64,000 bases of DNA from Pandoraea capi (GCF_902459735.1 NZ_CABPRV010000011.1:124001-188000), one strand, 5' to 3'; positions 21,260 through 30,447 are shown, numbered from the stretch's first letter. The notes: generated by a model from the sequence alone, not told the origin. Translations and numbers: made by a program.

Positions 21260-22132
21260 TCACTCGTTCGAGAAGGCCGCCGGACGCCACTTCAACAATC
21301 GCTTCTCCAGCGACGTCAGCAGCCAGTCGGCCCCGAGCGCCACCACGGCCAGCACGATCATCGCGGCGAACACGCCGCTCGCGTTGAACGCGCCCTGCGC
21401 GGTCGAGATCAGCAGACCGATGCCCTGCTTCGAGCCGAGGAATTCACCGACCACGGCCCCCACCAGCGCGAAGCCGAAGCTCACATGCAAGCTCGCGAGA
21501 ATCCACGACAGCGCCGACGGAATCACCACCGACATCGTCACCTGACGGCGCGACGCCCCGAGAATCTGTGCATTCGCGATCATGTAGCGGTCCGCTTCAC
21601 GCACGCCCTGGAACGCGTTGGCGAACACCACGAAGAACACCATCACCACGGCAAGCGCCACCTTCGACGCCATGCCCAGACCGAACGCGATCACGAAGAT
21701 GGAGCCCAGCACCACGCGCGGAATCGAGTTGGCGATCTGGATGTAGAGACTGAAGACATCGGAGAGCAGCTTGTTACGGCCGAGCACGATGCCGCAGATC
21801 ACCCCGGCCACCCCACCGATCAGGAAGCCCAGCACCGTTTCTTCGAGCGTGACGAGCACCTGCGTCCACAACGGTCCTTGCGACGTCCCCTCGACACACC
21901 AGTCGTAGATCTGCTGCACGATCAGCGTCGGCTGCGAGAAAAAGAACGGATCGATCCAGCCCACGCGTGCGGCCACTTCCCAGCCGCCGAGCCCGATCAC
22001 CAGAATCGCCACGCGCAGGAATACCACCAGCGCCCGACGTTGTTTGATGCGGCGTTGCGCCGCCGCTTCCTCGCGTGCGAGATCGGCGTCGCCAATGCCC
22101 GCCATGCCTGCCATCACGGCCTGTTCACTCAT
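21260..22132 (-). CDS. ABC transporter permease, SsuC/TauC/ThiX-like
   Basis: A 290-residue inner-membrane permease with six predicted spans and the BPD_transp_1 EAA loop (about GASRRQVTMSVVIPSALSWI). The N-terminus is cytoplasmic and polar (EEAAAQRRIKQRR). The family imports sulfonates, taurine, nitrate, bicarbonate or pyrimidine precursors; the sequence does not say which. I chose the ATG at 22132 because GGAG lies 6 bases upstream; a TTG at 22144 and an ATG at 22138 are also in frame. It lies 15 bases behind the ATPase gene. Confidence 0.9.
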   Translation of the reverse strand: MSEQAVMAGMAGIGDADLAREEAAAQRRIKQRRALVVFLRVAILVIGLGGWEVAARVGWIDPFFFSQPTLIVQQIYDWCVEGTSQGPLWTQVLVTLEETVLGFLIGGVAGVICGIVLGRNKLLSDVFSLYIQIANSIPRVVLGSIFVIAFGLGMASKVALAVVMVFFVVFANAFQGVREADRYMIANAQILGASRRQVTMSVVIPSALSWILASLHVSFGFALVGAVVGEFLGSKQGIGLLISTAQGAFNASGVFAAMIVLAVVALGADWLLTSLEKRLLKWRPAAFSNE

Positions 22133-22147
22133 GTTCATCTCCAAGGT

Positions 22148-22981
22148 TCAACCGATCTTCACTTCTTCACGCAGGTCCGCCCAGATTTCGCGGGAGATGT
22201 CGATGAAGCGCTGTTCGTAGCGAATCTCGGACATCACGCGCGGACGCGGCAGATCGATCGTGTACGTGTTCTTCAACGTGGCCGGGCGCGCCGTGAGCAC
22301 GAACACCCGGTCGGCCAGCGCAATCGCTTCTTCGAGATCGTGGGTGACGAACACCACCGAGCCCGACGTCGACGACCACAGTTGCAGCAGCTCGTCCTGC
22401 ATGAGCGTGCGGGTCTGCATGTCGAGCGCGGAGAACGGCTCGTCCATCAGCAGGATTTCGGGGTTGTTGATGAACGTCTGCGCGAGCGCCACGCGCTTGC
22501 GCATACCGCCCGAGAGCTGATGCGGATAGTGGCTGCCGAACTTGTCGAGCCCCACACGCTTGATCCATTCGTCGGCCTGCGCATACGCCGCGTCTTTCGA
22601 CTGACCGCGAAACAGCGGACCGGCGGCGACGTTCTCGCGCACGCTGCGCCACGGGAAGACGGCGTCGTTCTGGAAGACGAAGCCGATACGCGGGTCGATG
22701 CCGTTGACCGGCTGCCCCATCACACGCACGCTGCCGGCGGTAGGACGCAGCAGCCCGGTGATCATCGACAGCGTGGTCGACTTGCCGCAACCGGTCGGCC
22801 CGACGATGGCGACGAACTCGCCACGCGCGACCGACATGCTGAAGTTGCGCAGCGCGACGGTGGCTTTACCGTCCGGCGAGATGAAGCGGCACGACACATT
22901 GTCGAATTCGATGGCGGGCGTATCACGCGACACGGCGCTTGCTGCGCGTGCCGGTGCCGTGGGGGTAATGGTCTGGGTCAT
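22148..22981 (-). CDS. ABC transporter ATP-binding protein, SsuB/TauB-like
   Basis: A 277-residue nucleotide-binding subunit. Walker A GPTGCGKST (61-69), Q-loop FVFQND, signature HQLSGGMRKRVALA, Walker B ILLMDEPFSALD and the switch histidine in FVTHDLEEA are all intact. It energises the permease encoded 15 bases downstream. The ATG at 22981 follows an AGGAG site; residues 1-22 are a variable, low-complexity lead. A gap of about 196 bases separates it from the binding-protein gene upstream. Confidence 0.93.
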   Translation of the reverse strand: MTQTITPTAPARAASAVSRDTPAIEFDNVSCRFISPDGKATVALRNFSMSVARGEFVAIVGPTGCGKSTTLSMITGLLRPTAGSVRVMGQPVNGIDPRIGFVFQNDAVFPWRSVRENVAAGPLFRGQSKDAAYAQADEWIKRVGLDKFGSHYPHQLSGGMRKRVALAQTFINNPEILLMDEPFSALDMQTRTLMQDELLQLWSSTSGSVVFVTHDLEEAIALADRVFVLTARPATLKNTYTIDLPRPRVMSEIRYEQRFIDISREIWADLREEVKIG

Positions 22982-23177
22982 GCCCGGCTCCTGGGTGACG
23001 TCGGAACGGTCGTTACGGTTTCTTGAGGCGACACGCTCCCGCACACCGGACAGTCGTCGGGTGCGGGCAGCGTCGCGTCGTACTTGGCTTAGGGACGGAT
23101 CAAGGGCTGCGCGTCGTGGAGACCGCGCGCCGGTACTACAGGGTCAACTGGATCATCCGGGTCGCGGCGCAGGCGAA

Positions 23178-24218
23178 TCACTTCACCTGATCGACGAACT
23201 CGTTGGTGTACGTCTTCGACAGATCGATGTGCTTGCCCTTCACGTTCGGATTGAACGCGGCGAGCACCTTGAGCACGGTCTCCGGACCGTCCTTCGGCAT
23301 GCGGCCGTCCGGCGAGTACATCGGCAGCGAGTTCTGCAACGCCTGCACGTACAGCGCCTTGTTGCTGCCGTAGTAATCCTTCGGCATCTTCTCGGTGATC
23401 TCGGCCGCCGAATGCGTGTTGATGTACTTGAGCGTCTTCACGAAAGCGCGGGCGAGCTTCGCGGCTTCCGGCTTGTGCTTGTCGAGCCACGCGCGTTGCA
23501 CGTACAGGCTCGACGCCGGGTAAGCGCCGCCGAGCGCGGCCACCGTGCCTTCCATCGTGCGCATGTCGACGAGCACCGCGGCGTCGCCCGTCTTGATCAG
23601 TTGCGATGCGGTCGGCTCGGTGGTCATGCCGGCGTCGATGCGGTTCTGCTTGATGGCGGCGATGAACGTGTTGTCCGCGCCGACCGGCAGCACCGAGTAC
23701 TGCGCCGAGGTCAGGCCGTGCTTGGCCGCCAGATACTGCGTGAGGAAGTTCGTCGACGAACCCAGCCCCGTCACGCCAAGGGTCTTGCCCTTCACGTCGG
23801 CCATGCTCTTGATGGTGTCTTTGCTCTTGGCATTGACCAGTTCGACCTCACCCGGCACCTGACCGAAGACGACGATCGACTGAATCTCCTTGCCCTTGCT
23901 CTGCAAGTCGATGGAGTGGTCGTAGAAGCCGACCACGGCCTGTACGGCGCCGGCGAGCAGTTCGTTCTCGGCGTCGACACCGGCGGGCTGCGACAACAGT
24001 TCGACGTTCAGCCCTTCTTCCTTGAAGTAGCCCAGTTGCTCGGCAAGCTTGGCCGGCAAATAGATCATCTTCGTGATGCCGCCCACCATGATCGTGATCT
24101 TGCCGTTATCGGCGGCGAAACCCGGCGCAGCGGCCAGCGCCAGCGACGCGCCGACGACAGCGGCCAGAAGGGGTTTCACGAAGGCTTTCGGCGCACGCAC
24201 GCCAAGGCTTGCTCGCAT
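23178..24218 (-). CDS. ABC transporter substrate-binding protein, SsuA/NMT1-like
   Basis: A 346-residue periplasmic binding protein. The signal peptide covers about 1-35 (RAPKAFVKPLLAAVVGASLALAA, cleavage near GFAA). The mature part follows the NMT1/SsuA pattern: YLPAKLAEQLGYFKEEGLNVEL, GAVQAVVGFYDHS, KGKTLGVTGLGSSTN, DAGMTTEPTASQL. The ligand is not deducible; aliphatic sulfonate, taurine or an aromatic or pyrimidine compound are possible. It is the first gene of the importer operon, with GGAG ahead of the ATG, and is divergent from the TctDE-type regulators. Confidence 0.9.
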   Translation of the reverse strand: MRASLGVRAPKAFVKPLLAAVVGASLALAAAPGFAADNGKITIMVGGITKMIYLPAKLAEQLGYFKEEGLNVELLSQPAGVDAENELLAGAVQAVVGFYDHSIDLQSKGKEIQSIVVFGQVPGEVELVNAKSKDTIKSMADVKGKTLGVTGLGSSTNFLTQYLAAKHGLTSAQYSVLPVGADNTFIAAIKQNRIDAGMTTEPTASQLIKTGDAAVLVDMRTMEGTVAALGGAYPASSLYVQRAWLDKHKPEAAKLARAFVKTLKYINTHSAAEITEKMPKDYYGSNKALYVQALQNSLPMYSPDGRMPKDGPETVLKVLAAFNPNVKGKHIDLSKTYTNEFVDQVK

Positions 24219-24428
24219 TGTGGTGTCTCCATCGTTTTAGGGATAATGGCTCAAGCTGCCGTTGGCGGCGCCGGCCGGCCTGACGTGAGCGATACACGCG
24301 GCCCGGGCAGCGGTCCATGGTGTTGGGTACGGTTTCCTCTGCCTTGCCACGAATTGTAGAAAAGCGAAGCTTTCATCAAGCTTTCGCGACATGCAGGTTT
24401 TCATCCCCCGCTCATGGGTGTTTACCCG

Positions 24429-24456
24429 CTGTTGGCGCGCTCACTGTTGGCGCGCT
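24429..24456 (+). repeat. 13-bp perfect direct repeat ahead of response-regulator gene
   Basis: CTGTTGGCGCGCT occurs at 24429-24441 and again at 24444-24456, a 15-base period, ending 44 bases before the regulator start. OmpR-family regulators bind direct repeats, so autoregulation is possible. It sits between the two divergent units. Confidence 0.5.
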
Positions 24457-24500
24457 TGCATTACGCGGGCACACTCGCCGTCGCATTCTGCTTTCCCGCT

Positions 24501-25172
24501 ATGAAACTGCTGCTGATCGAAGACAACGAGACTCTGGCCCACTGGCTCGCCCGCATGCTGCGCGACGACAACTTCACCGTCGATGCCGCGCGCGACGGCG
24601 ACGCTGCCGATCGTCTGCTGCAAACGGAAACGTACGACGTGGTGCTGCTCGATCTCATGCTGCCCAAGCTCGGCGGCAAACACGTGCTGCGACGGTTGCG
24701 CGAGCGGCGCAACAACGTGCCCGTCATCATCCTGACGGCCAGCGGCTCGGTCGACGAGAAGGTCGACTGCCTGGGCGCCGGGGCCGACGACTATCTCGTG
24801 AAACCCTTCGAGGTGCGCGAGTTGATCGCGCGGGTCAAGGCGCTCGCACGGCGTCATGCGCCCGAACAGAGCGCCGACCTCGTCTGCGCCGATCTGAGCT
24901 ATCACGCGGGCACGCGGCAGTTCACGATCGGCGGCGCACCGCTGGCGCTGCCGTCGCGCGAACACGCGGTGCTTGAAATCCTGATGCGCAAGCAGGGCAA
25001 GACCGTGGCCAAGAGCGCGCTGGTCGACGGCGTCTTCGGCCTCGACGACGAACCGAGTGCCGATGCCATCGAAATCTACATCCACCGTCTTCGCAAAAAG
25101 CTCGAACCGAGCCGGGCCGCGATCATGACCCTGCGCGGGCTCGGGTACTTGCTGCGCGAGAAAGATGCTTAG
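24501..25172 (+). CDS. OmpR-family response regulator, TctD/QseB-like
   Basis: A 223-residue two-domain regulator: REC with Asp51 in VVLLDLMLPKLGG and GADDYLVKPFEVRELIARVK, then a winged-helix DNA-binding domain (ALPSREHAVLEILMRKQGKTV ... IEIYIHRLRKKLE ... LRGLGYLL). Its stop overlaps the next gene (a kinase) by 8 bases, so the two form a pair. TctD-type systems respond to carboxylates and control transporters; the divergent ABC importer is the natural candidate target. The ATG at 24501 begins MKLLLIEDN, exactly where the fold starts; longer starts upstream are unlikely. Confidence 0.92.
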   Translation: MKLLLIEDNETLAHWLARMLRDDNFTVDAARDGDAADRLLQTETYDVVLLDLMLPKLGGKHVLRRLRERRNNVPVIILTASGSVDEKVDCLGAGADDYLVKPFEVRELIARVKALARRHAPEQSADLVCADLSYHAGTRQFTIGGAPLALPSREHAVLEILMRKQGKTVAKSALVDGVFGLDDEPSADAIEIYIHRLRKKLEPSRAAIMTLRGLGYLLREKDA

Positions 25173-26580
25173 CCTTCGCGTCAGGTTGCTGATGTGGCTG
25201 ATGCTGCCGCTCTCGCTGTATATCGGCGCGAGCGCGTGGCTGGCCTATCGGAGCGCTCACGACACGGCGGAACTCGTTCAGGACCGGGCGCTGCTCACGT
25301 CCGCGCAGGTGATCGCCGGCGAACTGGCCTGGGTGGACGGCGCGTTGCGCTCGGTCGTGCCGCCTTCGGCGCTGGAGCTGTTCGCGTCGCCGGCGCGCGA
25401 CCGGGTGTTCTATCAGGTCATTACCGAAGACGGCCGGCTGCTGGCCGGCCCGCCCGACTTCCCGCATCCGCCGCTCTTTCCCGCGACAGTGCCGACTTAT
25501 TCGAACGTGACAGTGAATGGAGAGCCGCTGCGCGCGATCAGTTTCGTGCGTACGATGTACGACTCGGGCAAGCCCCATCGGGTCGCGGTGATCGTCGCGG
25601 AGACGATGCATGCCCGAGATGAGATGCTCGCGCAGTTGTGGGAGCCGTCGCTGCACCGGCAGATCGCGATGGCAGCGCTGGCCGCGGTGCTGGTGCTCAT
25701 CGGCCTGACGGTCGAGCTGCATCCGCTCATCCGGCTCAAGGATGAAGTCGCCGGGCGCGCGCCGCAGGAACTGGTGCCGATTCGCGCGGGACAGTTGCAG
25801 ACCGAGTTGCGGCCCATCGTCGACGCCATCAACCTGTGTATTCAACGGTTGTCGGTGCAGGCGCAGCAACAGCGACGCTTCGTGGCGGATGCGGCGCATC
25901 AGTTGCGCACGCCGCTCACGCTGCTCGACACGCAGTTGCAGTTCGCCGCGCAGCTCGACGACCGCGCCGCGCTGGCCGACGTGCTCTCGGCCATGCAGAC
26001 GAGCAGCCGGGGGCTGGCCGATCTGACGAACAAGTTGTTGCTGCTCTCGCAGGCCGAGGCGGCGGATACCCCGGCGTTCTCGCGCTCGCGCGTGGATCTG
26101 GTGGCCGTGGCGGCCGGGGTGCTGGAAGAACTCGTTGCGCTGGCGCAGCGACGCGATATCGATCTTGGACTGGAAACCACCGAGGCGCATGTGTGGGTGG
26201 CGGGCAATGGCGAGTTGTTTCATGCGATGGTCATGAATCTTGTCGACAATGCGATCCGCTATATCCACGAGGGTGGACGCGTAACCGTCGCTATCGATCG
26301 TCACGACAGCACTGCCCGCCTGCGCGTCATCGACGACGGACCCGGCATTCAGGCCGAGGCGCGTGCGCGCGTGTTCGAACGCTTCTATCGCAACGCGCCG
26401 CCCGGTCAGCCCGGCACGGGTCTGGGACTGGCCATCGTGAAGGAGATCGTGGCGGCCAGTCATGGCACGGTCACGCTCGCACCGGGTGACGGCGAGACCG
26501 GTGGCCCCGGACTCATCGTCACCGTGACGCTCCCCGTAGATTCGGAGACCGAAAGCAACGTCTCATCGGGCACGTCATGA
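25165..26580 (+). CDS. Sensor histidine kinase, TctE-like
   Basis: A 471-residue inner-membrane kinase. Two membrane spans (about 7-27 and 168-184) flank a periplasmic domain of about 140 residues with the 2CSK_N/TctE pattern (DTAELVQDRALLTSA, QVITEDGRLLAGPPDFP, RTMYDSGKPHRVAVIVAET). HisKA has His245 in VADAAHQLRTPL; HATPase has the N box (VMNLVDNAIRY), DDGPGI and GTGLGLAIV. The ligand of this domain in known members is a tricarboxylate; here it is unknown. It overlaps the regulator gene by 8 bases. Confidence 0.92.
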   Translation: MLSLRVRLLMWLMLPLSLYIGASAWLAYRSAHDTAELVQDRALLTSAQVIAGELAWVDGALRSVVPPSALELFASPARDRVFYQVITEDGRLLAGPPDFPHPPLFPATVPTYSNVTVNGEPLRAISFVRTMYDSGKPHRVAVIVAETMHARDEMLAQLWEPSLHRQIAMAALAAVLVLIGLTVELHPLIRLKDEVAGRAPQELVPIRAGQLQTELRPIVDAINLCIQRLSVQAQQQRRFVADAAHQLRTPLTLLDTQLQFAAQLDDRAALADVLSAMQTSSRGLADLTNKLLLLSQAEAADTPAFSRSRVDLVAVAAGVLEELVALAQRRDIDLGLETTEAHVWVAGNGELFHAMVMNLVDNAIRYIHEGGRVTVAIDRHDSTARLRVIDDGPGIQAEARARVFERFYRNAPPGQPGTGLGLAIVKEIVAASHGTVTLAPGDGETGGPGLIVTVTLPVDSETESNVSSGTS

Positions 26581-26650
26581 GAAGCAGTTCACCGATGAAG
26601 CGCGTGGTATACCCGCGCTCTCGTCTGAAAGAAAATAACAATCGTATGAA

Positions 26651-26675
26651 ATAACGCCGTCGATTCAGGCGTTAT
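26651..26675 (+). terminator. Hairpin downstream of the TctE-like gene
   Basis: ATAACGCC GTCGATTCA GGCGTTAT, an 8-bp perfect stem 70 bases past the stop, followed by GACCGTTTT. The T-run is short and offset, so termination is uncertain. Confidence 0.45.
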
Positions 26676-26789
26676 GACCGTTTTGGACCGAGAATGTCGT
26701 TTGAAACATACGCTCGACTGGATGCGCTAGGACAAACCCTGATATATTCGGGGTCTTCATAGAAATCCCCTCAAGCAAGCGAAAACTTC

Positions 26790-26803
26790 TTGATCCAAAT
26801 CAA
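26790..26803. promoter_or_regulatory. Perfect FNR/Anr-type operator ahead of NarXL-like system
   Basis: TTGATCCAAATCAA matches the FNR consensus TTGAT-N4-ATCAA without mismatch. A TGTAAT hexamer at 26845-26850 could serve as -10, placing the box about 60 bases upstream of the start site, a class-I arrangement. The surrounding 360 bases (26581-26939) are AT-rich compared with the window and contain no gene. Confidence 0.6.
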
Positions 26804-26939
26804 ATAGTTACGCATCTCTGTCAACCATGCGGGTACCCGCCGCGTGTAATTGTGACGAAATGTAAAGTTTGTTAAATTGAATCTGGGTCTCGCCGCGTGG
26901 GTTGCGGCACGGGACTTTTTCTCTCAGGGATTTGCCTCC

Positions 26940-27857
26940 ATGCCGTTTCTCGTCGATCCTGCCGCACAGGCTGCGAGACGTCGCGTGTCGCTTGACGACG
27001 CGCTGCATACGCGCGCCACGACGCCGCAGACATCGGTCATGGATCAGCCCGCCGCCTGCGAAGGTGCGCTCCCGGCAGAGCCGGCCTCGCGTGCCGCACG
27101 TGCGCCCGCCAAGCCCGCCAAGACTTCGCCCCGGCCGCTCGCCCAATCGGTGGCCCGCAAGATCGACGCGGCACGGGAAGCCGAGCGCACGCGTCTCGCG
27201 CAGGAAGTGCACGACGGCCTCGGCGCGCATCTCACCGCATTGCAGATGGTCGTGGCACGACTGGCGACCCGCGCGCCGGCTGACGCCGCCGAATGGCAAT
27301 CCTTCTGCACCCAGATTCAGCATGTCGCCAATGCCGCACAGGATGCCGCCGACGAACTCGTCGGCCGCAACCGCCCGCCCGCGCTCGACGCGGGCCTCGT
27401 CGTCTCGCTGCGCGCCTGGTTGCGCAGCTTCGGCGAGCAAAGCGGTCTCACGTGCATCTGGCGTTGCGAAGACGTGACGCGCGAGCGCGTCGCGAACCTC
27501 ACACCCGACGCGGTGCTCGCTTTATATCGCATCGCACAGGAAGCGCTGACCAACGTCGCCCGCCATGCCCGCGCCACGCGCGTGGTGGTGGCGCTCGATG
27601 GCAGCCACCGTTCACTCAAACTCACGATTTCCGACGACGGTTGCGGGCTCGCTCGCGGCGCGCGTCGCAAGCAGGGACATTTCGGATTGGTTGGTATGCG
27701 CGAGCGCTGCACGGCGCTCGGCGGCATGCTCCGTATCGGCAGTGTTCAAGGATCGGGGACGCTCGTGAGCGCACGACTTCCCTGGCATCAGATCCTGCCT
27801 GCCCCGACCGGCCAGCACGGCCCGGAATCGCTTGCTCTTCTTGGATACGCATCATGA
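26940..27857 (+). CDS. Soluble NarX/DegS-type sensor histidine kinase
   Basis: A 305-residue kinase without membrane spans. Residues 1-70 are Ala/Pro-rich and probably disordered. A HisKA_3 dimerisation domain follows with His91 in RLAQEVHDGLGAHLTALQM, then HATPase with the N box (YRIAQEALTNVARHA), SDDGCGL and HFGLVGMRERC. The absence of a sensor domain suggests cytoplasmic sensing or a partner protein. I chose the ATG at 26940 with CAGGGA upstream; a TTG at 26877 is also in frame. Its stop overlaps the regulator start (ATGA). The FNR-type box upstream suggests oxygen-linked expression. Confidence 0.88.
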   Translation: MPFLVDPAAQAARRRVSLDDALHTRATTPQTSVMDQPAACEGALPAEPASRAARAPAKPAKTSPRPLAQSVARKIDAAREAERTRLAQEVHDGLGAHLTALQMVVARLATRAPADAAEWQSFCTQIQHVANAAQDAADELVGRNRPPALDAGLVVSLRAWLRSFGEQSGLTCIWRCEDVTRERVANLTPDAVLALYRIAQEALTNVARHARATRVVVALDGSHRSLKLTISDDGCGLARGARRKQGHFGLVGMRERCTALGGMLRIGSVQGSGTLVSARLPWHQILPAPTGQHGPESLALLGYAS

Positions 27858-28513
27858 CGCTTAGAGTGCTCATCGTCGACGACCACGCCATCGTGCGCCA
27901 GGGCGTCCGGCAATTGCTCTCCGATAGCGGCAGCATCGCCGTCATCGGTGAAGCCGACTGCGGCGCAGAAGCGCTGGAGATGACCGACGCAGCCCAGTGG
28001 GACATCGTCCTGCTCGACATCTCGCTGCCCGACACGAACGGTCTCGAAATTCTCAAGACCTTGCGGCGCAAACACCCGCGCCTGCCAATCATGATCTTCA
28101 GCATGTACGGCGAAGGTCAGTTTGCCTTACGCGCCCTCAAGGCCGGCGCCGCCGGTTACCTGAGCAAGCGCTCGAACGCCCAGCAACTGGTCTCGGCCGT
28201 TCGTCAGGTGGCGGCAGGTCGCAAGTACGTGAGCCCGATGGTCGCCGAGACGCTCGCCGACTATCTCGGCCCGGACGCCGATCAGCCGCCGCACGAACGC
28301 CTGTCCGACCGCGAATACCAGACGCTGTGCATGATCGGCTCGGGCAAGCGTCTGACCGACATTGCCAACGCCCTGTCGCTCTCTGTGAAGACGGTGAGCG
28401 TGTATCGCACCCGCCTGCTGGAAAAGATGCGCCTGAACAACAACGCCGAGCTGACGTATTACGTCATGCAACACGGGCTGGTCAGCGCCGAGATGGGACC
28501 GGTCTGCGCCTGA
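27854..28513 (+). CDS. NarL/LuxR-family response regulator
   Basis: A 219-residue regulator: REC domain (VLIVDDHAIVRQGV, Asp55 in IVLLDISLPDTNG, MIFSMYGEGQFALRALKAGAAGYLSK) and a LuxR-type HTH (about 150-215: LSDREYQTLCMIGSGKRLTDIA, LSVKTVSVYRTRLLEKM). It overlaps the kinase gene by 4 bases. It ends about 510 bases ahead of fliC, so flagellar genes or anaerobic functions are both candidate targets; nothing in the sequence settles this. Confidence 0.9.
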   Translation: MTLRVLIVDDHAIVRQGVRQLLSDSGSIAVIGEADCGAEALEMTDAAQWDIVLLDISLPDTNGLEILKTLRRKHPRLPIMIFSMYGEGQFALRALKAGAAGYLSKRSNAQQLVSAVRQVAAGRKYVSPMVAETLADYLGPDADQPPHERLSDREYQTLCMIGSGKRLTDIANALSLSVKTVSVYRTRLLEKMRLNNNAELTYYVMQHGLVSAEMGPVCA

Positions 28514-28594
28514 GCGCCTGAACGCTCAGGGCACGGCATCACCACATTTCCTGCCAGATTCCTCCGGGAATCATTAGAACTAAGTACTCACTTC

Positions 28595-28616
28595 GTGGCC
28601 CGCCGATGCGGGCCAC
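28595..28616 (+). terminator. Terminator-like hairpin after the NarL-like gene
   Basis: GTGGCCCGC CGAT GCGGGCCAC is a perfect 9-bp stem followed by TTGCATTTC. The rest of 28514-28906 shows no gene. Confidence 0.6.
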
Positions 28617-28906
28617 TTGCATTTCATTCGCCGCTCACCGCGCTTGCGAAGAATTTTCACAGCGTCGGAAAAATATTTTCGACGCCTGCCAACGGGCGTC
28701 ACGGCTTGAGAATTCTTTGCCGTCCGACCGGGTGCCACGGCGACACCCTCACCTCTCGGAGCCTTACAGGACAAGAATAGGCGGTACATTGCCCCTTTCC
28801 TTGACGGATCAATCGTGGAGGAATTTCGTAGACTGGCCCGATAGCGTTTTTCCGACATCGACCTGCCAAGTCGAAGGGGGCGGTCGAAGCATTTTGCAAA
28901 ACCACC

Positions 28907-28933
28907 CTAAATTTTCCCAAAGGGCGTCCGATA
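28907..28933 (+). promoter_or_regulatory. Sigma-28 (FliA) promoter of fliC
   Basis: TAAA (28907-28910), 15 bases, TCCGATAT (28926-28933). This compares with the FliA consensus TAAA-N15-GCCGATAA, two mismatches in the -10. It is about 95 bases ahead of the fliC start. Confidence 0.75.
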
Positions 28934-29026
28934 TCCCCTACAACGGCGGCTTTCGGCGATTGGCTGGTGAGCCAAAGTTACGGCGCTTAAGCCGGAGCCA
29001 AAAAATTTTGGGAAAGGAGTGGCTAA

Positions 29027-30424
29027 ATGTCATCTGTCATCAATACCAACATCTTCTCGACGATTGCCCAGCGTAACCTGAGCACGTCGCAGTCCGCCCT
29101 GCAAACGTCGATCACGCGTCTGTCGTCGGGTCTGCGCATCAACAGCGCCGCTGACGATGCCGCCGGTCTGGCCATTACCGACCGTATGACGTCGCAGATC
29201 AACGGTCTGACGCAAGCACAGCGCAACGCCAACGACGGCATCTCGCTGGTGCAGACCGCTGCTGGCGGCCTGTCGTCGATCTCGGACAACCTGCAACGTA
29301 TCCGTACGCTGGCAGTGCAAGCGACCAACGCCACGAACTCGGCGTCGGACCGTGCTGCTATCGACCAGGAAGTTCAGCAACGTCTGGCGGAAATCACCCG
29401 TACGGCCCAGCAGACCCAGTTCAACGGTCTGTCGGTGCTCAACGGCTCGATGGGTACGGCGAACTTCCAGGTTGGCGCCAACGCCGGCCAGAACATCTCG
29501 GTCAGCCTGACGCAGAACATGTCGGCCAGCTCGATCGGTGGCGTTGCCCTGGCAACGGCGACGACGGCTGCCAAGTTCGGCTCGATCACGCTCGACGCTG
29601 CCAACACGCTCACGGTCGGTGGTACGGCAGTGGCAAGCGGCACGTACAACACGGCTGCCGACCTGGCCGCCGCGATCAACACCGCCGCAGGCACGAACAT
29701 CGCCGCCGCCAACGCGACGACCGGTGAAATCGACTTCACGAACACGACCGCCGCTGCCATCAACATGGCAACGACCGGCCTGACCGGCATCACCGTGCCG
29801 GCCACCCTGGCTGCAACGACGGGTACGGGTTCGTCGACCGGTGTGAAGACGGCTCTGTCGCCGCTGACCCTGACGGGCACGGACCTGACGCTGCAAGCCG
29901 CCGGCGCCACGACCGCCACGTCGATCACCGGCACGTTCAAGTCGGTGGGCGAACTGGCTGACGCCATCAGCGCCAGCGGTAGCGGCGTGACGGCTTACGT
30001 CGACTCGACCGGCAAGCTGAACCTGGTGTCGAGCCAGAACTTCACGGTGGCCGGTACGGCCGCCAAGCTCACGCAGATCGGCGTCGCTGCCGGTACCTCG
30101 GCAGTGAGCGGCAGCCTTTCGACGGCTAACGCACTGACGGCTGACTCGGCAACGAAGCTGGTCGCTCAGATCGACGCCGCCATCGGTACGGCCGACTCGT
30201 TCAATGCAACGCTGGGCGCCATCCAAAACCGTTTCCAGTCCGCAGTGAGCAACCTGTCGGCGACGACGCAAAACCTGACCTCGGCACGTTCGGGCGTTCA
30301 GGACACGGACTACGCAGCGGAAACGGCCAACATGACCCGCTCGCAGATCCTGCAACAAGCAGGTATCTCGATGCTGTCGCAAGCCAACCAGCTGCCGCAA
30401 CAAGTGCTCAAGCTCCTCCAGTAA
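29027..30424 (+). CDS. fliC: Flagellin
   Basis: Filament subunit, 465 residues. The conserved N-terminal D0/D1 (SSVINTNIFSTIAQRNLSTSQ ... LSSGLRINSAADDAAGLAI) and C-terminal D1/D0 (LGAIQNRFQSAVSNLSATTQ ... MTRSQILQQAGISMLSQANQ ... VLKLLQ) flank a Thr/Ala-rich variable centre of about 200 residues. There is no signal peptide, as expected for export by the flagellar type III system. A strong AAAGGAG ribosome site and a sigma-28 promoter precede it. The many Thr/Ser residues of the centre are surface-exposed and could be glycosylated; that is inference. Confidence 0.97.
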   Translation: MSSVINTNIFSTIAQRNLSTSQSALQTSITRLSSGLRINSAADDAAGLAITDRMTSQINGLTQAQRNANDGISLVQTAAGGLSSISDNLQRIRTLAVQATNATNSASDRAAIDQEVQQRLAEITRTAQQTQFNGLSVLNGSMGTANFQVGANAGQNISVSLTQNMSASSIGGVALATATTAAKFGSITLDAANTLTVGGTAVASGTYNTAADLAAAINTAAGTNIAAANATTGEIDFTNTTAAAINMATTGLTGITVPATLAATTGTGSSTGVKTALSPLTLTGTDLTLQAAGATTATSITGTFKSVGELADAISASGSGVTAYVDSTGKLNLVSSQNFTVAGTAAKLTQIGVAAGTSAVSGSLSTANALTADSATKLVAQIDAAIGTADSFNATLGAIQNRFQSAVSNLSATTQNLTSARSGVQDTDYAAETANMTRSQILQQAGISMLSQANQLPQQVLKLLQ

Positions 30425-30447
30425 TAGCGGAGTCGTACTTGAACACT

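Noticed and set aside
21260-24218. Naming the importer as taurine or alkanesulfonate transport (tauABC/ssuABC)
   Set aside because: No desulfonation gene (tauD, ssuD/E) is adjacent, and the family covers many ligands.
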